A stretch of DNA of 64,000 nucleotides from Caldatribacterium sp964426875 (GCA_964426875.1 CAYRSB010000001.1:124001-188000), one strand, 5' to 3'; counted from the first letter of the stretch, positions 1 through 8,927 are shown. Program-made: numbers and translations. Notes: a model not told the origin generated them from the letters alone.

Positions 1-434
1 ATTAAGGCCCTTGTTGAGGCAATATTCACAATTGCGCCTCCTTCCCGGAAGAGGGGAAGGAGATGTTTAGTCACGAGGAATATACTCTTTAAATTGACTC
101 CAAGGACGCTATCCCATTCCTCCTCGGTGAGGTCTTCAAGGGGTTTTTCGATGAAGATTCCGGCATTGTTTACCAAAACGTCCACACGGTCGACACAAAA
201 ACGGATTTCTTCCTGGGCTCTCCGTACCTCTTCCTCCTTTGCCACATCACAGGCTATGGGGAAACATCGATCTTTCCAGTTTATCCACTCTTCTTTGAGT
301 TCTATAAGGGCTTCTTCATCCACGTCCCACACAAAGACCAAGGCTCCGGCCTCAAGGAAGGCTTTTGATATCGCCTTTCCGATACCCTGTGCACCGCCGG
401 TGACGACCACGCTTCTTCCGCCAAAATCATGCAT
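1..434 (-). CDS. Short-chain dehydrogenase/reductase (SDR), C-terminal part missing
   Basis: The opposite strand reads MHDFGGRSVVVTGGAQGIGK, the N-terminal Rossmann TGxxxGIG nucleotide-binding motif of classical SDR enzymes, and later a VLVNNAG motif typical of the family. The frame stays open to base 1, so the Tyr-x-x-x-Lys active site and the C-terminus lie outside the window. The ATG at 434 overlaps the stop of the upstream DUF72 gene by 8 bases, so the two are probably co-transcribed and translationally coupled. Substrate cannot be told from sequence; family members oxidise or reduce alcohols, sugars or acyl groups with NAD(P). Confidence 0.88.
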   Translation of the reverse strand, partial: MHDFGGRSVVVTGGAQGIGKAISKAFLEAGALVFVWDVDEEALIELKEEWINWKDRCFPIACDVAKEEEVRRAQEEIRFCVDRVDVLVNNAGIFIEKPLEDLTEEEWDSVLGVNLKSIFLVTKHLLPLFREGGAIVNIASTRAL

Positions 435-1329
435 GCTTATCCTCTCCTCCAAGTAGCGTCTTCATTTCCAAAGCATTCCGTACCGCGAAATCCCGGTAAC
501 AATTGTTGAACATGAGAAACACGTCTCCTTCCTTAAGGAGTTTGGCAAAAATTCTATCTCTCCATTCTTGGAGCTCGTCCGTGCTGTAGAGATAGCGAAA
601 TTTTTCTACCACAGGAATGTTTTTGGCCTGCCAGGCCTCCCTGTTTCTCCCGTGGAAGCGAACGATCGCCACGTTACTCGTCCACTCAAATAAGGGCGGA
701 ATGGTCCAGGGAAGACCCGGCTCATCTACACAGACAAGGGGACACCGGAGGTCTTTAAGAAATTTCAAGGTGTGGGAGAGAGTTTGGGGCATAACCCAGC
801 TTCGGTGGCGAAACTCCAAGGCAATGGTAAAATCCTCGGTGTTTTCTTTCAGCCATTCAAGGTAGGAAAAATTGTGTGTTTCCCGACGGAACCACGGTGG
901 GAACTGGAAAAGTATATACCCAATCTTTTTGGCCTCTTTGAGGGGGCGAAGAGCAGAGAGAAACGAAAGAAGGGCTTCCCGAAGCCAGGAAAGAGGAAAA
1001 TCGGAGGTCGAGAGACACTCTTTTTCTCTTAAGGATTCGTTCAGGTCCCTTTGGAGGAGGGGAGGGATGGCTTTCAAGGCCGTCCGATGGAAGGTGAAGA
1101 GGGAAAGAACTTTGATGTTGAAGAGAAAGTGTGGCGGTGTTCTTTCCACCCAGAGAAGAGCATTTCTCTCGGAAGGAAAGGCATAAAAGGTTGAGTCGAC
1201 TTCGACGGTGTCAAAATGCTGGGCATAAAAGCGAAGACGTTCTTCAGCGGTTTTCACATTCTGGGGATAAAAGTCACTCTCTTCAATGAGAGTTCTGTCT
1301 GTCCAGGAACAGGTTCCTACATGGAACAC
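427..1329 (-). CDS. DUF72 family protein (YecE-like)
   Basis: About 300 residues. The N-terminus holds the family signature VGTCSWTD followed by an EVDSTFYAFP stretch, and the middle has LEFRHRSWV, all typical of the TIM-barrel-like DUF72 family, whose biochemical role is unknown. The frame continues upstream, but I choose the GTG at 1329 because AGAGGTG precedes it at suitable spacing and homologues begin just before the GTCSW motif; a GTG four codons further upstream is also possible. It is followed by an overlapping SDR gene and faces a divergent alcohol dehydrogenase. Confidence 0.85.
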   Translation of the reverse strand: MFHVGTCSWTDRTLIEESDFYPQNVKTAEERLRFYAQHFDTVEVDSTFYAFPSERNALLWVERTPPHFLFNIKVLSLFTFHRTALKAIPPLLQRDLNESLREKECLSTSDFPLSWLREALLSFLSALRPLKEAKKIGYILFQFPPWFRRETHNFSYLEWLKENTEDFTIALEFRHRSWVMPQTLSHTLKFLKDLRCPLVCVDEPGLPWTIPPLFEWTSNVAIVRFHGRNREAWQAKNIPVVEKFRYLYSTDELQEWRDRIFAKLLKEGDVFLMFNNCYRDFAVRNALEMKTLLGGEDKHA

Positions 1330-1387
1330 CTCTTTCACCTCTTTGTAGAGAGTATAGTTTTTTATTTTCTCTTCGACAATCCTAACG

Positions 1388-1396
1388 TGGTAGAAT
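1388..1396 (+). promoter_or_regulatory. Probable extended -10 promoter element upstream of the alcohol dehydrogenase
   Basis: TGGTAGAAT matches TGnTANNNT, the extended -10 form seen repeatedly in this window. No convincing -35 box lies upstream. It sits 65 bases before the chosen start of the alcohol dehydrogenase gene. Confidence 0.35.
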
Positions 1397-1460
1397 GAAG
1401 CTGTATGAAAGGGGGTTGAAATTCTTGGGTCGAGAGAGTATTTCCAATCTTCCCCGCAAG

Positions 1461-2525
1461 ATGAAAGCTGTGGTGAACTATGCACCTCACGATCTTCGTT
1501 TTGAGGAGGTGGATGTGCCGGAAATTGGCCCGGGGGAGGTTCTCATCCGGGTTGGGGGATGTGGAATATGCGCGGGAGATGTAAAGACCTTCCACGGGAA
1601 TGCACGAGTATGGGGAGGAAATGGCCATCCTCCTGCTATTACTGCCCCAGTCATTCCGGGACATGAATTTTTCGGGCGGGTTGTAGCTTTGGGAGAGGGG
1701 GCCAAAGAGAAGTATGGTATTTCTCTTGGAGATTGGGTGGTCTCTGAGCAGATTATTCCCTGTGGAGTCTGTCGTTTCTGCAGGGAGGGTAATTACTGGA
1801 TGTGTGAGCGGCATTACATCTTTGGCTTCAGACGCAAGGAAGCGGAGGGAGCTTTTGCCGAGTATATGCGCCTTCCCCAAAATGCCTTGAACTACAAGCT
1901 TCCAGAAGATTTTCCCCTTCGAGTGGCTCCTTATGTTGAGCCTTTAGCCTGTGCCATCCACGCTGTGGATCGAGCTGAGATCGGGTTTCAGGATGTGGTG
2001 GTTGTAGCTGGAATGGGTGCTATCGGCCTTGGAATGCTTCAGGTGGCTCGACTCCGCAATCCCCGTCTTCTTATAGCCATCGATATCGTTGAAAAGCGCC
2101 TCAGTCTGGCGAGAAAGCTTGGAGCCGATCTTGCCCTCAATCCCAAGGTGGCAGATGTGGTGGAAGAGGTCAAGCGTCTGACCGGTGGTTACGGCTGCGA
2201 TGTGTACATCCACGCCAGCGGCAACCCACAGGGCGTCATTCAAGGTTTGCAAATACTTCGTCGTCTTGGCCGTTACGTAGAATTCAGCGTCTTCAATGCT
2301 CCAACGACTGTGGACTGGAGTATCATCGGAGATGTCAAAGAGCTTGATGTCCGGGGAGCACACCTGAGTCCCTGGACGTACCCGGTGGCCATTCGCCTTT
2401 TGCATGAAGGTCTTGTCAAAGCGGATGAGATTGTCACCCATGAGTTACCCCTTGAAGAATTCAAAAAGGGTTTTGAGCTGGCAGAGCGAGGAGACGAAGC
2501 CATCCGGGTCGTTTTGAAGCCCTGA
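1461..2525 (+). CDS. Zinc-dependent alcohol/sugar-alcohol dehydrogenase (MDR family)
   Basis: 354 residues starting MKAVVNYAPHDLRFEEV, the usual start of threonine/sorbitol dehydrogenase-like medium-chain enzymes; an upstream in-frame ATG at 1395 would add an untypical extension. CGICAGD contains the catalytic zinc cysteine, GHEFFG the following zinc ligand region, and CGVCRFCREGNYWMC the four-cysteine structural zinc site. VVAGMGAIG is the Rossmann GxGxxG, and the following AIDIVEKR places an acidic residue after the second strand, which favours NAD(H). It probably oxidises a polyol or secondary alcohol. The SorC regulator starts a few bases downstream, suggesting a small catabolic operon with its own regulator. 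Confidence 0.88.
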   Translation: MKAVVNYAPHDLRFEEVDVPEIGPGEVLIRVGGCGICAGDVKTFHGNARVWGGNGHPPAITAPVIPGHEFFGRVVALGEGAKEKYGISLGDWVVSEQIIPCGVCRFCREGNYWMCERHYIFGFRRKEAEGAFAEYMRLPQNALNYKLPEDFPLRVAPYVEPLACAIHAVDRAEIGFQDVVVVAGMGAIGLGMLQVARLRNPRLLIAIDIVEKRLSLARKLGADLALNPKVADVVEEVKRLTGGYGCDVYIHASGNPQGVIQGLQILRRLGRYVEFSVFNAPTTVDWSIIGDVKELDVRGAHLSPWTYPVAIRLLHEGLVKADEIVTHELPLEEFKKGFELAERGDEAIRVVLKP

Positions 2526-2537
2526 GGAGTGGGGGAG

Positions 2538-3488
2538 TTGCGAAGGCAGACAAGAGATCTCGCTTTGATATGTGAGGCAGCAAAGCTTTACTACTATGAG
2601 GACCTCACCCAGGACCAAATTGGTGAGGTCCTCGGACTTTCAAGACAGAAAGTTTCACGGCTTTTACGACAGGCCAAAGAGGAGGGGCTTGTTCAGATTC
2701 GAGTGCTTGAAGTAGGAGAGGAAAGGAAGGAGCTTGAAGAAAAAGTCAAAGCGCGCTTCGGCCTTAAAGAAGTGCGAGTGGCTCTGACTTTTACGAACGA
2801 TCATCAACATGTTATGAGGCGTATCGCTCAGGTTGCAGCTTCCTATCTTCGCAATGTGGTTGAGCCCCACATGTCTCTGGGAGTGGCTTACGGGAAAACG
2901 CTCTTCGCCATGACGCATTTCCTCGTCCCCAAGACCGTCCCTGGCCTTGAAGTGGTGCAGATTATGGGGGGATATGGAAAACTCAAGGGGAATGTGGTGG
3001 CTGTAGAACTTGCCCGAGCCATCGCCCACAATTTTGGGGGGAATGTGACATATCTCCTGGCTCCGGCCTTTGCCAAAGATGCCGAGACACGATTGGTGCT
3101 CCTCAGGGATGAGCGTATAGCCCGGGTTCTTGAGCTTGCTCGGGAAGTAGACATGGCCCTGGTAGGGGTTGGAGGTGTGACCTCGGGTTCAACGCTTCTT
3201 GATACTGGAGATATCTATCTCCAAGAGGTTGAGGAGCTTGTGCATCGTGGGGCAGTGGGAAATATTTGTGGCAACTTCTATGACGAAGCTGGAGAGGTGG
3301 TCCACTGCCAGGTCGATGAGCGGAGAATTTCCCTTCCCCTAGAAGACCTTGTGAAGATTCCTAAGGTCGTGGGAGTTGCAGGAGGGGAGGGAAAACTCAA
3401 GTCCATTTTCGGAGCCCTACGAGGAAAGTTTATCAACGTCCTCATTACTGATGACGTGACCGCTTCAGCACTCCTTGAGAGAAGGTAG
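2538..3488 (+). CDS. SorC/DeoR-family sugar-responsive transcriptional regulator
   Basis: About 316 residues. The first 60 contain a helix-turn-helix (LTQDQIGEVLGLSRQKVSRL) and the rest matches the SorC sugar-phosphate-binding domain, which has a phosphosugar isomerase-like fold; note GVAYGKTLF, GVGGVTSGSTLL and VAGGEGKLKSI. Start choice: the TTG at 2538 has GAGGAG eight bases upstream, whereas the GTG at 2529 would abut that site. Genes of this family usually control the adjacent sugar or polyol catabolic genes, here plausibly the dehydrogenase directly upstream. The effector is unknown. Confidence 0.85.
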   Translation: MRRQTRDLALICEAAKLYYYEDLTQDQIGEVLGLSRQKVSRLLRQAKEEGLVQIRVLEVGEERKELEEKVKARFGLKEVRVALTFTNDHQHVMRRIAQVAASYLRNVVEPHMSLGVAYGKTLFAMTHFLVPKTVPGLEVVQIMGGYGKLKGNVVAVELARAIAHNFGGNVTYLLAPAFAKDAETRLVLLRDERIARVLELAREVDMALVGVGGVTSGSTLLDTGDIYLQEVEELVHRGAVGNICGNFYDEAGEVVHCQVDERRISLPLEDLVKIPKVVGVAGGEGKLKSIFGALRGKFINVLITDDVTASALLERR

Positions 3489-3489
3489 T

Positions 3490-3890
3490 ACGCTGCTTGG
3501 GTCATTTGAGGGTCAAGGGGTAGTTTTTCTTGAAGCCGGTAATCTGGGAAAAGAACAACCACCCCCCACGAAGTAGGCTCCTTCGCTATCCGGTTTTTTT
3601 CTCCTCTCAGAAGATGTACTCTCGCACTTCTGTGTGAATCTCTGTCTCTCCGAAAGAGCACTCCCAAGAGGCGATCGGTCTCCTTTTGTCTTTGCTCCTT
3701 CCTGGCTCCATCCTCGTGAGGTAGATGTTGAGGCTCTGGGAAAGGGTAAAGGTTTCCTTCGGTGCTCTGCTTCTTTGAAGAAAGACGACCTTGTTGTCCA
3801 CCCTGGCAATACACTCAACTGCAAGCTCAACGATGAAGAGAGGCCTAAGAGGATGGAGATAATCTCTCCCAGCACAAAGGTAGTTTTCTT
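3490..3890 (-). pseudogene. Decayed Nudix-hydrolase-like gene
   Basis: No intact gene fills the 444 bases between the SorC regulator and the flavodoxin. On the minus strand one frame reads PLFIVELAVECIARVDNKVV, then FLQRSRAPKETFTL, which resembles the N-terminal strands of Nudix hydrolases up to the point where LPGG is expected. The continuation lies in another frame (HLPHEDGARKEQRQKETDRL) and vaguely resembles a Nudix box without its conserved glycines and glutamates; a third stretch, GVVVLFPDYR, resembles the later strand. At least one frameshift and loss of catalytic residues are needed, so this is read as a relic. The family call is inference from pattern. Confidence 0.35.
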
Positions 3891-3932
3891 GGCAAAGACC
3901 ACGGTGAATGTATCTTTCTCTGCCTCCTTGAC

Positions 3933-4418
3933 TTATCTTCCAAGACCAATCTCGCGAAGCCAGACCCACACTTTTTCCTGGGCTTTTTCCACCTCTTGTC
4001 CGTAGACCGCGAGTCCTTTCAAGAGAGTTGCCCCAGGGCAGAGTTTAGCGATTTCTCTTTCGATTCTTCCCATTCCTCCTCCCCCATGAGTAACAAAAGG
4101 TACCACAGTTTTTCCCGACCAGTCATGTGCCGAGAGAAAGGTCGCAATAGGAGGAGCGATAGTACTCCACCAATTTGGAGAACCGACAAATACGATGCTA
4201 TATGGCTTGAGGGAATCCAGGTTTCTCTGTAGAGGCGGTTTGTATCCAGCTTGTATCTCTTTCTTTGCTTGTTGCACTGTCACGGCGTAGGAAGAAGGGT
4301 AAGGGTCTTGCGGTTCTACCTCGAAAAGCTCTCCCTTTACAGCTTCCTGAACGAGTAGAGCCAGGTGGCGAGTCTTTCCCGACCAACTGTAGTAGGCGAT
4401 GAGGACTTTTTCTTCCAT
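3933..4418 (-). CDS. Flavodoxin-family protein
   Basis: 161 residues. The N-terminus AYYSWSGKTRHLA is an FMN phosphate-binding loop, and GSPNWWSTIAPPIATFL plus THGGGGMG match the flavodoxin-like fold around the isoalloxazine. Such proteins carry electrons or reduce quinones and other substrates in the cytoplasm. The ATG at 4418 is preceded by a GGGGG-containing ribosome site, and TGATAGAAT upstream looks like an extended -10. The frame continues further upstream but without flavodoxin sequence. It converges on the decayed Nudix-like segment and is divergent from the large secreted protein. Confidence 0.85.
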   Translation of the reverse strand: MEEKVLIAYYSWSGKTRHLALLVQEAVKGELFEVEPQDPYPSSYAVTVQQAKKEIQAGYKPPLQRNLDSLKPYSIVFVGSPNWWSTIAPPIATFLSAHDWSGKTVVPFVTHGGGGMGRIEREIAKLCPGATLLKGLAVYGQEVEKAQEKVWVWLREIGLGR

Positions 4419-4455
4419 GGCTGTCCCCCTTTGAATTTCCTCATTAGATGTTTTC

Positions 4456-4464
4456 ATTCTATCA
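4456..4464 (-). promoter_or_regulatory. Probable extended -10 element for the flavodoxin gene
   Basis: On the minus strand TGATAGAAT fits TGnTANNNT and lies about 38 bases before the flavodoxin ATG. No clear -35 is seen. Confidence 0.4.
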
Positions 4465-4554
4465 CTTTTAAAGAGGTTGGATTTTGGAACACTAAATGCT
4501 TTTTCGACTGCATTGTGATACCATGGAGAAAAGAGTAAGCAAGGAGGGAAAAGT

Positions 4555-7038
4555 ATGCGTTCTGTGCCATTTTTGGTCATCCTCGTGTGCTTTGGTGTTC
4601 TCTTTCTTAGTGCTTTTGGTCTTGGTGCCCAGGAGGTGCGCCTTTCGGCAAGCACCTTCTCTTCAAATGGGGACCTCATCCAGGGATGGTACTGGCTGAG
4701 AGACCCAGAATTCAAGCAGATTGCTGAGTGGGTTTTTACCAGCGTTCCTCCGGGAGAAGAAGACCTCGTTTTGGACTGGGAAGTGTTAGCCACCGACCGG
4801 GTAAATGGTCCGCGAGGCGTGGATGCGCATTTTTTCATCTCTTACGGTATTCCCCCTTTGCAAGGCCGAGGAGGGCTTATTGTTGGGGTGCAAGAGGTTT
4901 TTCTTCCTAACGTTTCGCCACCCCATGACCCGGTGGGATACCTCTGTCGGGGGAGAATAACCATACCCCGTGAGCATCTTGAGAACGCCTCTTCGGTATG
5001 GATACGGGCTCACCGAACCCCGCATCCGGAAAACCCACAAAGAGAAACACCCTCAAGAGTTCACGTTGCCTTTAACGAAAAGAGCGTCGTGCTCCTTGTG
5101 GGGGGGACGGTAACTGGTGGAGAGAGCGGAGAGACCCCTGAAGAGGCAGCCGATAGTGATGTGCGCTGGGAAGCAATAGGTATCAGAGAGGGGAGTATTT
5201 CAGGAAGCTTTGGAGGATTGCAACCAGGTGGCCTTGTTGATTCTGAAGACTGGTATTTTTTCCCTGCTTCTTTGGGACAGATTATCAATCTTTCTCTCGT
5301 GATGCCGCAAAATGCCAGCTTTTCCTTGAGTTTGTATCCTCCGTACTCAGCAAGTAGCGTGGGGACACAAGAAAGACAAGGAAGCGTGCGTACCCTTTGC
5401 TATGTTGCTGGAGAAAGTGGTGACTGGTACGTGCGGGTGGGTCGGAATAGTGGAAGAGGGGAATATACTCTTTCTCTTTCGCTCGCCGAACAGAACGATG
5501 CAGGGAGTGGTAGAGATGCCGGGAATGTGCGCTGGAAGGCGCTTTCGATTTCTCCGGGTACTTGGAAGGGGTTTTTAAAGGCAGCCGATTCTGAAGACTG
5601 GTACACTTTTCCAGTAGAGGGAGGGCAAAGGATTGATGTTTCCCTCACTATGCCGCAGGGAGCTTCTTTCTCTTGCGCTCTGTATCCTCCGCGATCAAGT
5701 AGTAGCGTGGGAAATATCACGGCAATGGGAAACACTCGTTCTCTGCATTGCCTTTCTACCGGTGCCGGCAACTGGTATCTGCGAGTAGGTCGGAATAGCG
5801 GAGAAGGAGAATACACCGTGCAGTTACAAGTAGGAGGAACTGGAGCTTCTGTTACTCCTTCTCCTTCACCCCAGGCAACAGCAACGCCATTTACCACTCC
5901 CTCACCCACACCCTTTGTGACCCCTTCACCATCGCCTCTTGTGGCTGTTACTCTCCCTCCCGACTTCTCGACGCCTCCACCGTTTGCAGGGTACAAAGTT
6001 ATCATCACCACAGGGAACATGGACGGGGCAGGTACCGATGCCAACGTCTATCTTACCCTGTATGGGACTCAGGGAACTTCGCGGGAGATTTTCTTGGACG
6101 ACCCCGATCGCAATGATTTTGAGCGCGGTCAGACTGATGAATTCCTCCTTTCTCCCCAGGAAGTACCAGATTTGGGAGTAATCAACCGCGTCTATTTACG
6201 TCATGATAATTCGGGTATCCGGCCGGGATGGTTTGTCGTTTCGGTAACGGTGGTGAATCGCTCTACCGGTCAGGAGTACGTTTTCGTCTTCAATCGCTGG
6301 TTAGCTCAAGATGAGGGTGACAGGGCACTCGGTGCTTTTCGAAATCGGACCATAAACCCGGTGAAGCGCTTTGAGCCTCCCTATTCAGGGACACGAGTGT
6401 GGACCCATGAATTAGGAGGGGCAGAAGCAGAGGCTTATGCCAATGAAGCTTCCGGTGGTATTGGTCTCTACCTTGATTCCTACGCCGGTGGAGCTACTGC
6501 CACGGCAGGACAACCAATCTGGGTGAATGCCCCGGAAGCGGTAAATCTCACCGTCAGTGCCTTGGTACGCTATGTTGGTGGAACGGTCAATTTCGCCTTT
6601 GCTTCCTTTTCAGAGTTAGAGCTTTTCTGGGAAACCAATGGGAATCTATCGCGTCGAAAGATTTCCCCTGCTTTCAGCGGACCGGTAGTCTTAGACAAAA
6701 TCCTCTCCTTAGCTCTTTTAGGAGTACCAGGAGTCCTTGGAGAGCTTAGAGAGGGAGCAGCCGTTCTGAGTGTGGCAGAGAAGCTCAGGCGAGCAAAGGA
6801 GATTGTGGAAGTCATCGGCGTTGTATACAACCTCTATCAACTTGGTGACGCTTTATCCAGACTTGAGAGTGCCGGAAACCTCAAAACAGAGCGTCTGAAT
6901 TTTACCTTCCGCACCCAACCGGGTTGGAATAAGATTTCTATAGGTCTGCGAGGAAACGTTTCAGGATTGGTAACTGGTGCTTCCTTTGTCATCGTTGGGG
7001 GACAGGTACAGTGGATTGAGGTGGTAGGACTGCCGTAG
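4555..7038 (+). CDS. Large secreted protein with two PPC domains and a PLAT/LH2-like domain
   Basis: 827 residues. Residues 1-25 form a signal peptide ending near GLGAQ. Two similar segments at about 200-310 and 323-426 share SEDWYxFP, LYPP and WYxRVGRNSGxGEYT, which is the bacterial pre-peptidase C-terminal (PPC) beta-sandwich pattern. A Pro/Ser/Thr-rich linker (433-478) leads to a PLAT/LH2-like domain (479-583, starting YKVIITTGNMDGAGTDANVY). The last 240 residues match nothing I know. No catalytic domain is visible, so it is probably an extracellular binding or surface protein; PLAT domains bind lipids or proteins. The ribosome site AAGGAGGG precedes the ATG. Confidence 0.8.
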   Translation: MRSVPFLVILVCFGVLFLSAFGLGAQEVRLSASTFSSNGDLIQGWYWLRDPEFKQIAEWVFTSVPPGEEDLVLDWEVLATDRVNGPRGVDAHFFISYGIPPLQGRGGLIVGVQEVFLPNVSPPHDPVGYLCRGRITIPREHLENASSVWIRAHRTPHPENPQRETPSRVHVAFNEKSVVLLVGGTVTGGESGETPEEAADSDVRWEAIGIREGSISGSFGGLQPGGLVDSEDWYFFPASLGQIINLSLVMPQNASFSLSLYPPYSASSVGTQERQGSVRTLCYVAGESGDWYVRVGRNSGRGEYTLSLSLAEQNDAGSGRDAGNVRWKALSISPGTWKGFLKAADSEDWYTFPVEGGQRIDVSLTMPQGASFSCALYPPRSSSSVGNITAMGNTRSLHCLSTGAGNWYLRVGRNSGEGEYTVQLQVGGTGASVTPSPSPQATATPFTTPSPTPFVTPSPSPLVAVTLPPDFSTPPPFAGYKVIITTGNMDGAGTDANVYLTLYGTQGTSREIFLDDPDRNDFERGQTDEFLLSPQEVPDLGVINRVYLRHDNSGIRPGWFVVSVTVVNRSTGQEYVFVFNRWLAQDEGDRALGAFRNRTINPVKRFEPPYSGTRVWTHELGGAEAEAYANEASGGIGLYLDSYAGGATATAGQPIWVNAPEAVNLTVSALVRYVGGTVNFAFASFSELELFWETNGNLSRRKISPAFSGPVVLDKILSLALLGVPGVLGELREGAAVLSVAEKLRRAKEIVEVIGVVYNLYQLGDALSRLESAGNLKTERLNFTFRTQPGWNKISIGLRGNVSGLVTGASFVIVGGQVQWIEVVGLP

Positions 7039-7074
7039 GAGCGTATTTGAGTGATGGCTTTGTTCCCTCGGAAG

Positions 7075-7083
7075 TGGTATACT
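7075..7083 (+). promoter_or_regulatory. Probable extended -10 element upstream of the membrane protein/ROK pair
   Basis: TGGTATACT matches TGnTATAAT in all but one position. It lies 35 bases before the chosen start of the membrane protein gene. No good -35 is seen. Confidence 0.42.
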
Positions 7084-7118
7084 GAAGTTCGAGAAGGTTG
7101 TTCCGGGGAGGGGAAAGG

Positions 7119-7940
7119 GTGTTAAAGCCGTTTCTTTTTGTACTAAAAACCGTGTTCCTTGCCATACTTTTTCTTCTCTTTCAGGGAATTGCTTCTTCTT
7201 TGAGCAGGATTCCGGTTTCCTCGGAAGGCGAAGCTCGTATAATGTTGCCTCTTTTCTTTGTGTATCTCGCACAGGCAGGGATAGTGGGCTACTTTGTGGT
7301 TCGGTCCTTTTTGAGAGGATGGAAGCTCTGCGTTTTGGTTTTCGTGATTCTTTTTGGGGTTACCACCTTTTTGACCCAAATAGAGACTTTGGTTTTTCTG
7401 CGCTATCTTGTTGCATCGGTACCGAAGGAAATTGTGCCTCGCCTTTTCTTGCAAGGATTTCTTGCCGCGCTCTTTTTTGCTCCTTGCGTCGTAGCAGTAC
7501 ATGGTAAGCTCAAAGGAAAGGAAGAATCGCCTCCTTTGGTTTTAGAGCTTTCTGGGAGATGGTTGGTTACGTTTGTGGTGTTGTCTTTTGTGTACGTTCT
7601 TGTGTACCTTGGCTTCGGGTCTTTGGTGTTTCGACCCCTGGCGGGAAGGGCATTTGAAGAGTACTATGCAGGGTTGAGACTTCCTTCGTGGGTTCTTCTT
7701 CTGCAGATTGGTCGAGGGTTTGTCTTTGTGCTTTTGGGGTTTTTGGTTGTGCGTTCTCTTAAAGTGCAGCGCTGGGAAAAGAGTCTTGTGGTAGCACTCC
7801 CTTTTTCAATCCTCATGGGGTTTTTGCTCCTTCTTCCGAATCCCTATATGCCTGAGGTGATTCGTCTTTCTCATTTTGTGGGGGTGACATTGTCGAATTT
7901 CTTGTTTGGATGGATTGCAGGATGGTGGTTGAGTGTTTGA
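7119..7940 (+). CDS. Polytopic membrane protein of unknown function
   Basis: 273 residues, very hydrophobic, with about eight predicted membrane segments (roughly residues 4-22, 40-64, 70-93, 110-130, 145-170, 190-212, 225-243, 250-272). I see no conserved catalytic or transporter motif and do not recognise the family. The GTG at 7119 is chosen because GGGGAGGGG sits just upstream; the TTG at 7098 precedes that site. It lies between the secreted PPC/PLAT protein and the ROK kinase on the same strand with short gaps and is probably co-expressed with the kinase. Confidence 0.7.
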   Translation: MLKPFLFVLKTVFLAILFLLFQGIASSLSRIPVSSEGEARIMLPLFFVYLAQAGIVGYFVVRSFLRGWKLCVLVFVILFGVTTFLTQIETLVFLRYLVASVPKEIVPRLFLQGFLAALFFAPCVVAVHGKLKGKEESPPLVLELSGRWLVTFVVLSFVYVLVYLGFGSLVFRPLAGRAFEEYYAGLRLPSWVLLLQIGRGFVFVLLGFLVVRSLKVQRWEKSLVVALPFSILMGFLLLLPNPYMPEVIRLSHFVGVTLSNFLFGWIAGWWLSV

Positions 7941-8000
7941 AGGGGTTGCCTAATCTTTTGTGCGAAAGGAATGGGTTTTGGGAAGGGTAGGGAGGTAAAG

Positions 8001-8927
8001 GTGATATGCTCGATCGGCATTGATTTGGGAGGAACAAAAGTGGCCGGAGCACTTGTGGCCTTTGAGGGTGAGAGGGTAGAGGTTCTCGCTTATGAAAAGG
8101 TCCCCGTAAGCCCTGAGCAACGGGTAGAGCAAGTGCTTAAAGACATCGAAGAGCTCGTACATTCGCTCCTTGGGCAGTTAGAGAGGAAAGAAAAACTTTT
8201 GGGGGTTGGGATCGCTTGTCCTGGGGTGGTTGACGTTGAACGAGGGGTTATAGTGTATTCGGAAAACCTGAACTGGCAAAATGTAGAGGTAGCCTCGACA
8301 CTCTCCTTAAGGCTTCATTTTCCCCTTTTTGTGGAGCACGATGTCCGCAGTGGAGCTATTGCCGAGGTATTCTTTGGAGCAGGGAGACCGTATCGAAATC
8401 TTGTGTACTTGAGTGTGGGGACAGGTATTGGAGGGACACTCGTTTGGGAACGCCATGTCATTCGAGGAACACGAGGTATTTCTGCCGAACTTGGACACAT
8501 GGTTATTGCTCCGGATGGTCCTTTGTGTCGCTGTGGAAACGTGGGTTGCCTTGAGACCCTTGCTTCAGGACATGCTATGGAACGGGAAGCTTATCACGTG
8601 CTGCGTGCAGCCGTCGATGGGGTAACGATCGTGGAGCGAGCAAAAGAGGGGATAGAACCGTTTTTTCGGATTGTAGACCGTGCTGCTTTCTACTTGGGTG
8701 TTGGTTTGGCGAACATTGCCCAAATCTTTGATCCAGAAGTGATCATCATTGGGGGAGGGGTGGCCGAAGCGGGCGATTTCTGGCTTGGGCGGGTGCGTTC
8801 GTACTACCACACTCACCAGTTTTGGTCTTTTCCCCTACCTGAGCTTATCTTGGGTCGATTCCTTGGTCGGGCGAGCACGGTTGGTGCAGCAGGGTTACCA
8901 CTTTTGAGGGGGAAGAAGTCTTTTTAG
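8001..8927 (+). CDS. ROK-family sugar kinase (glucokinase-like)
   Basis: 308 residues. The N-terminus IGIDLGGTKVAGALV is the ATP phosphate-binding loop, and ELGHMVIAPDGPLCRCGNVGCLETLASG-type sequence in the middle contains the ROK zinc-binding CxCGxxGCLE motif with the upstream histidine. It phosphorylates a hexose or an N-acyl sugar such as glucose in the cytoplasm; substrate specificity is not readable. No helix-turn-helix precedes the kinase domain, so it is an enzyme and not a ROK repressor. The GTG at 8001 has GGAGG at ideal spacing. Its end overlaps by 4 bases the convergent copper-module gene. Confidence 0.88.
   Translation: MICSIGIDLGGTKVAGALVAFEGERVEVLAYEKVPVSPEQRVEQVLKDIEELVHSLLGQLERKEKLLGVGIACPGVVDVERGVIVYSENLNWQNVEVASTLSLRLHFPLFVEHDVRSGAIAEVFFGAGRPYRNLVYLSVGTGIGGTLVWERHVIRGTRGISAELGHMVIAPDGPLCRCGNVGCLETLASGHAMEREAYHVLRAAVDGVTIVERAKEGIEPFFRIVDRAAFYLGVGLANIAQIFDPEVIIIGGGVAEAGDFWLGRVRSYYHTHQFWSFPLPELILGRFLGRASTVGAAGLPLLRGKKSF

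Noticed and set aside
3490..3890. Nudix-like relic as a fifth copy of the intergenic repeat family
   Set aside because: Similarity to copy A is limited to pyrimidine-rich words (ACCCTT-CCC) and could be compositional.
3634..4005. Plus-strand frame of 123 codons between the SorC regulator and the flavodoxin
   Set aside because: No ribosome site or recognisable family, and it overlaps the flavodoxin end; the minus strand shows better Nudix-like fragments.
5845..5985. Tandem repeat or CRISPR-like array in the TCACCC/CCTTC-rich stretch
   Set aside because: It is the in-frame Pro/Ser/Thr linker of the secreted protein, with no regular repeat-spacer pattern.
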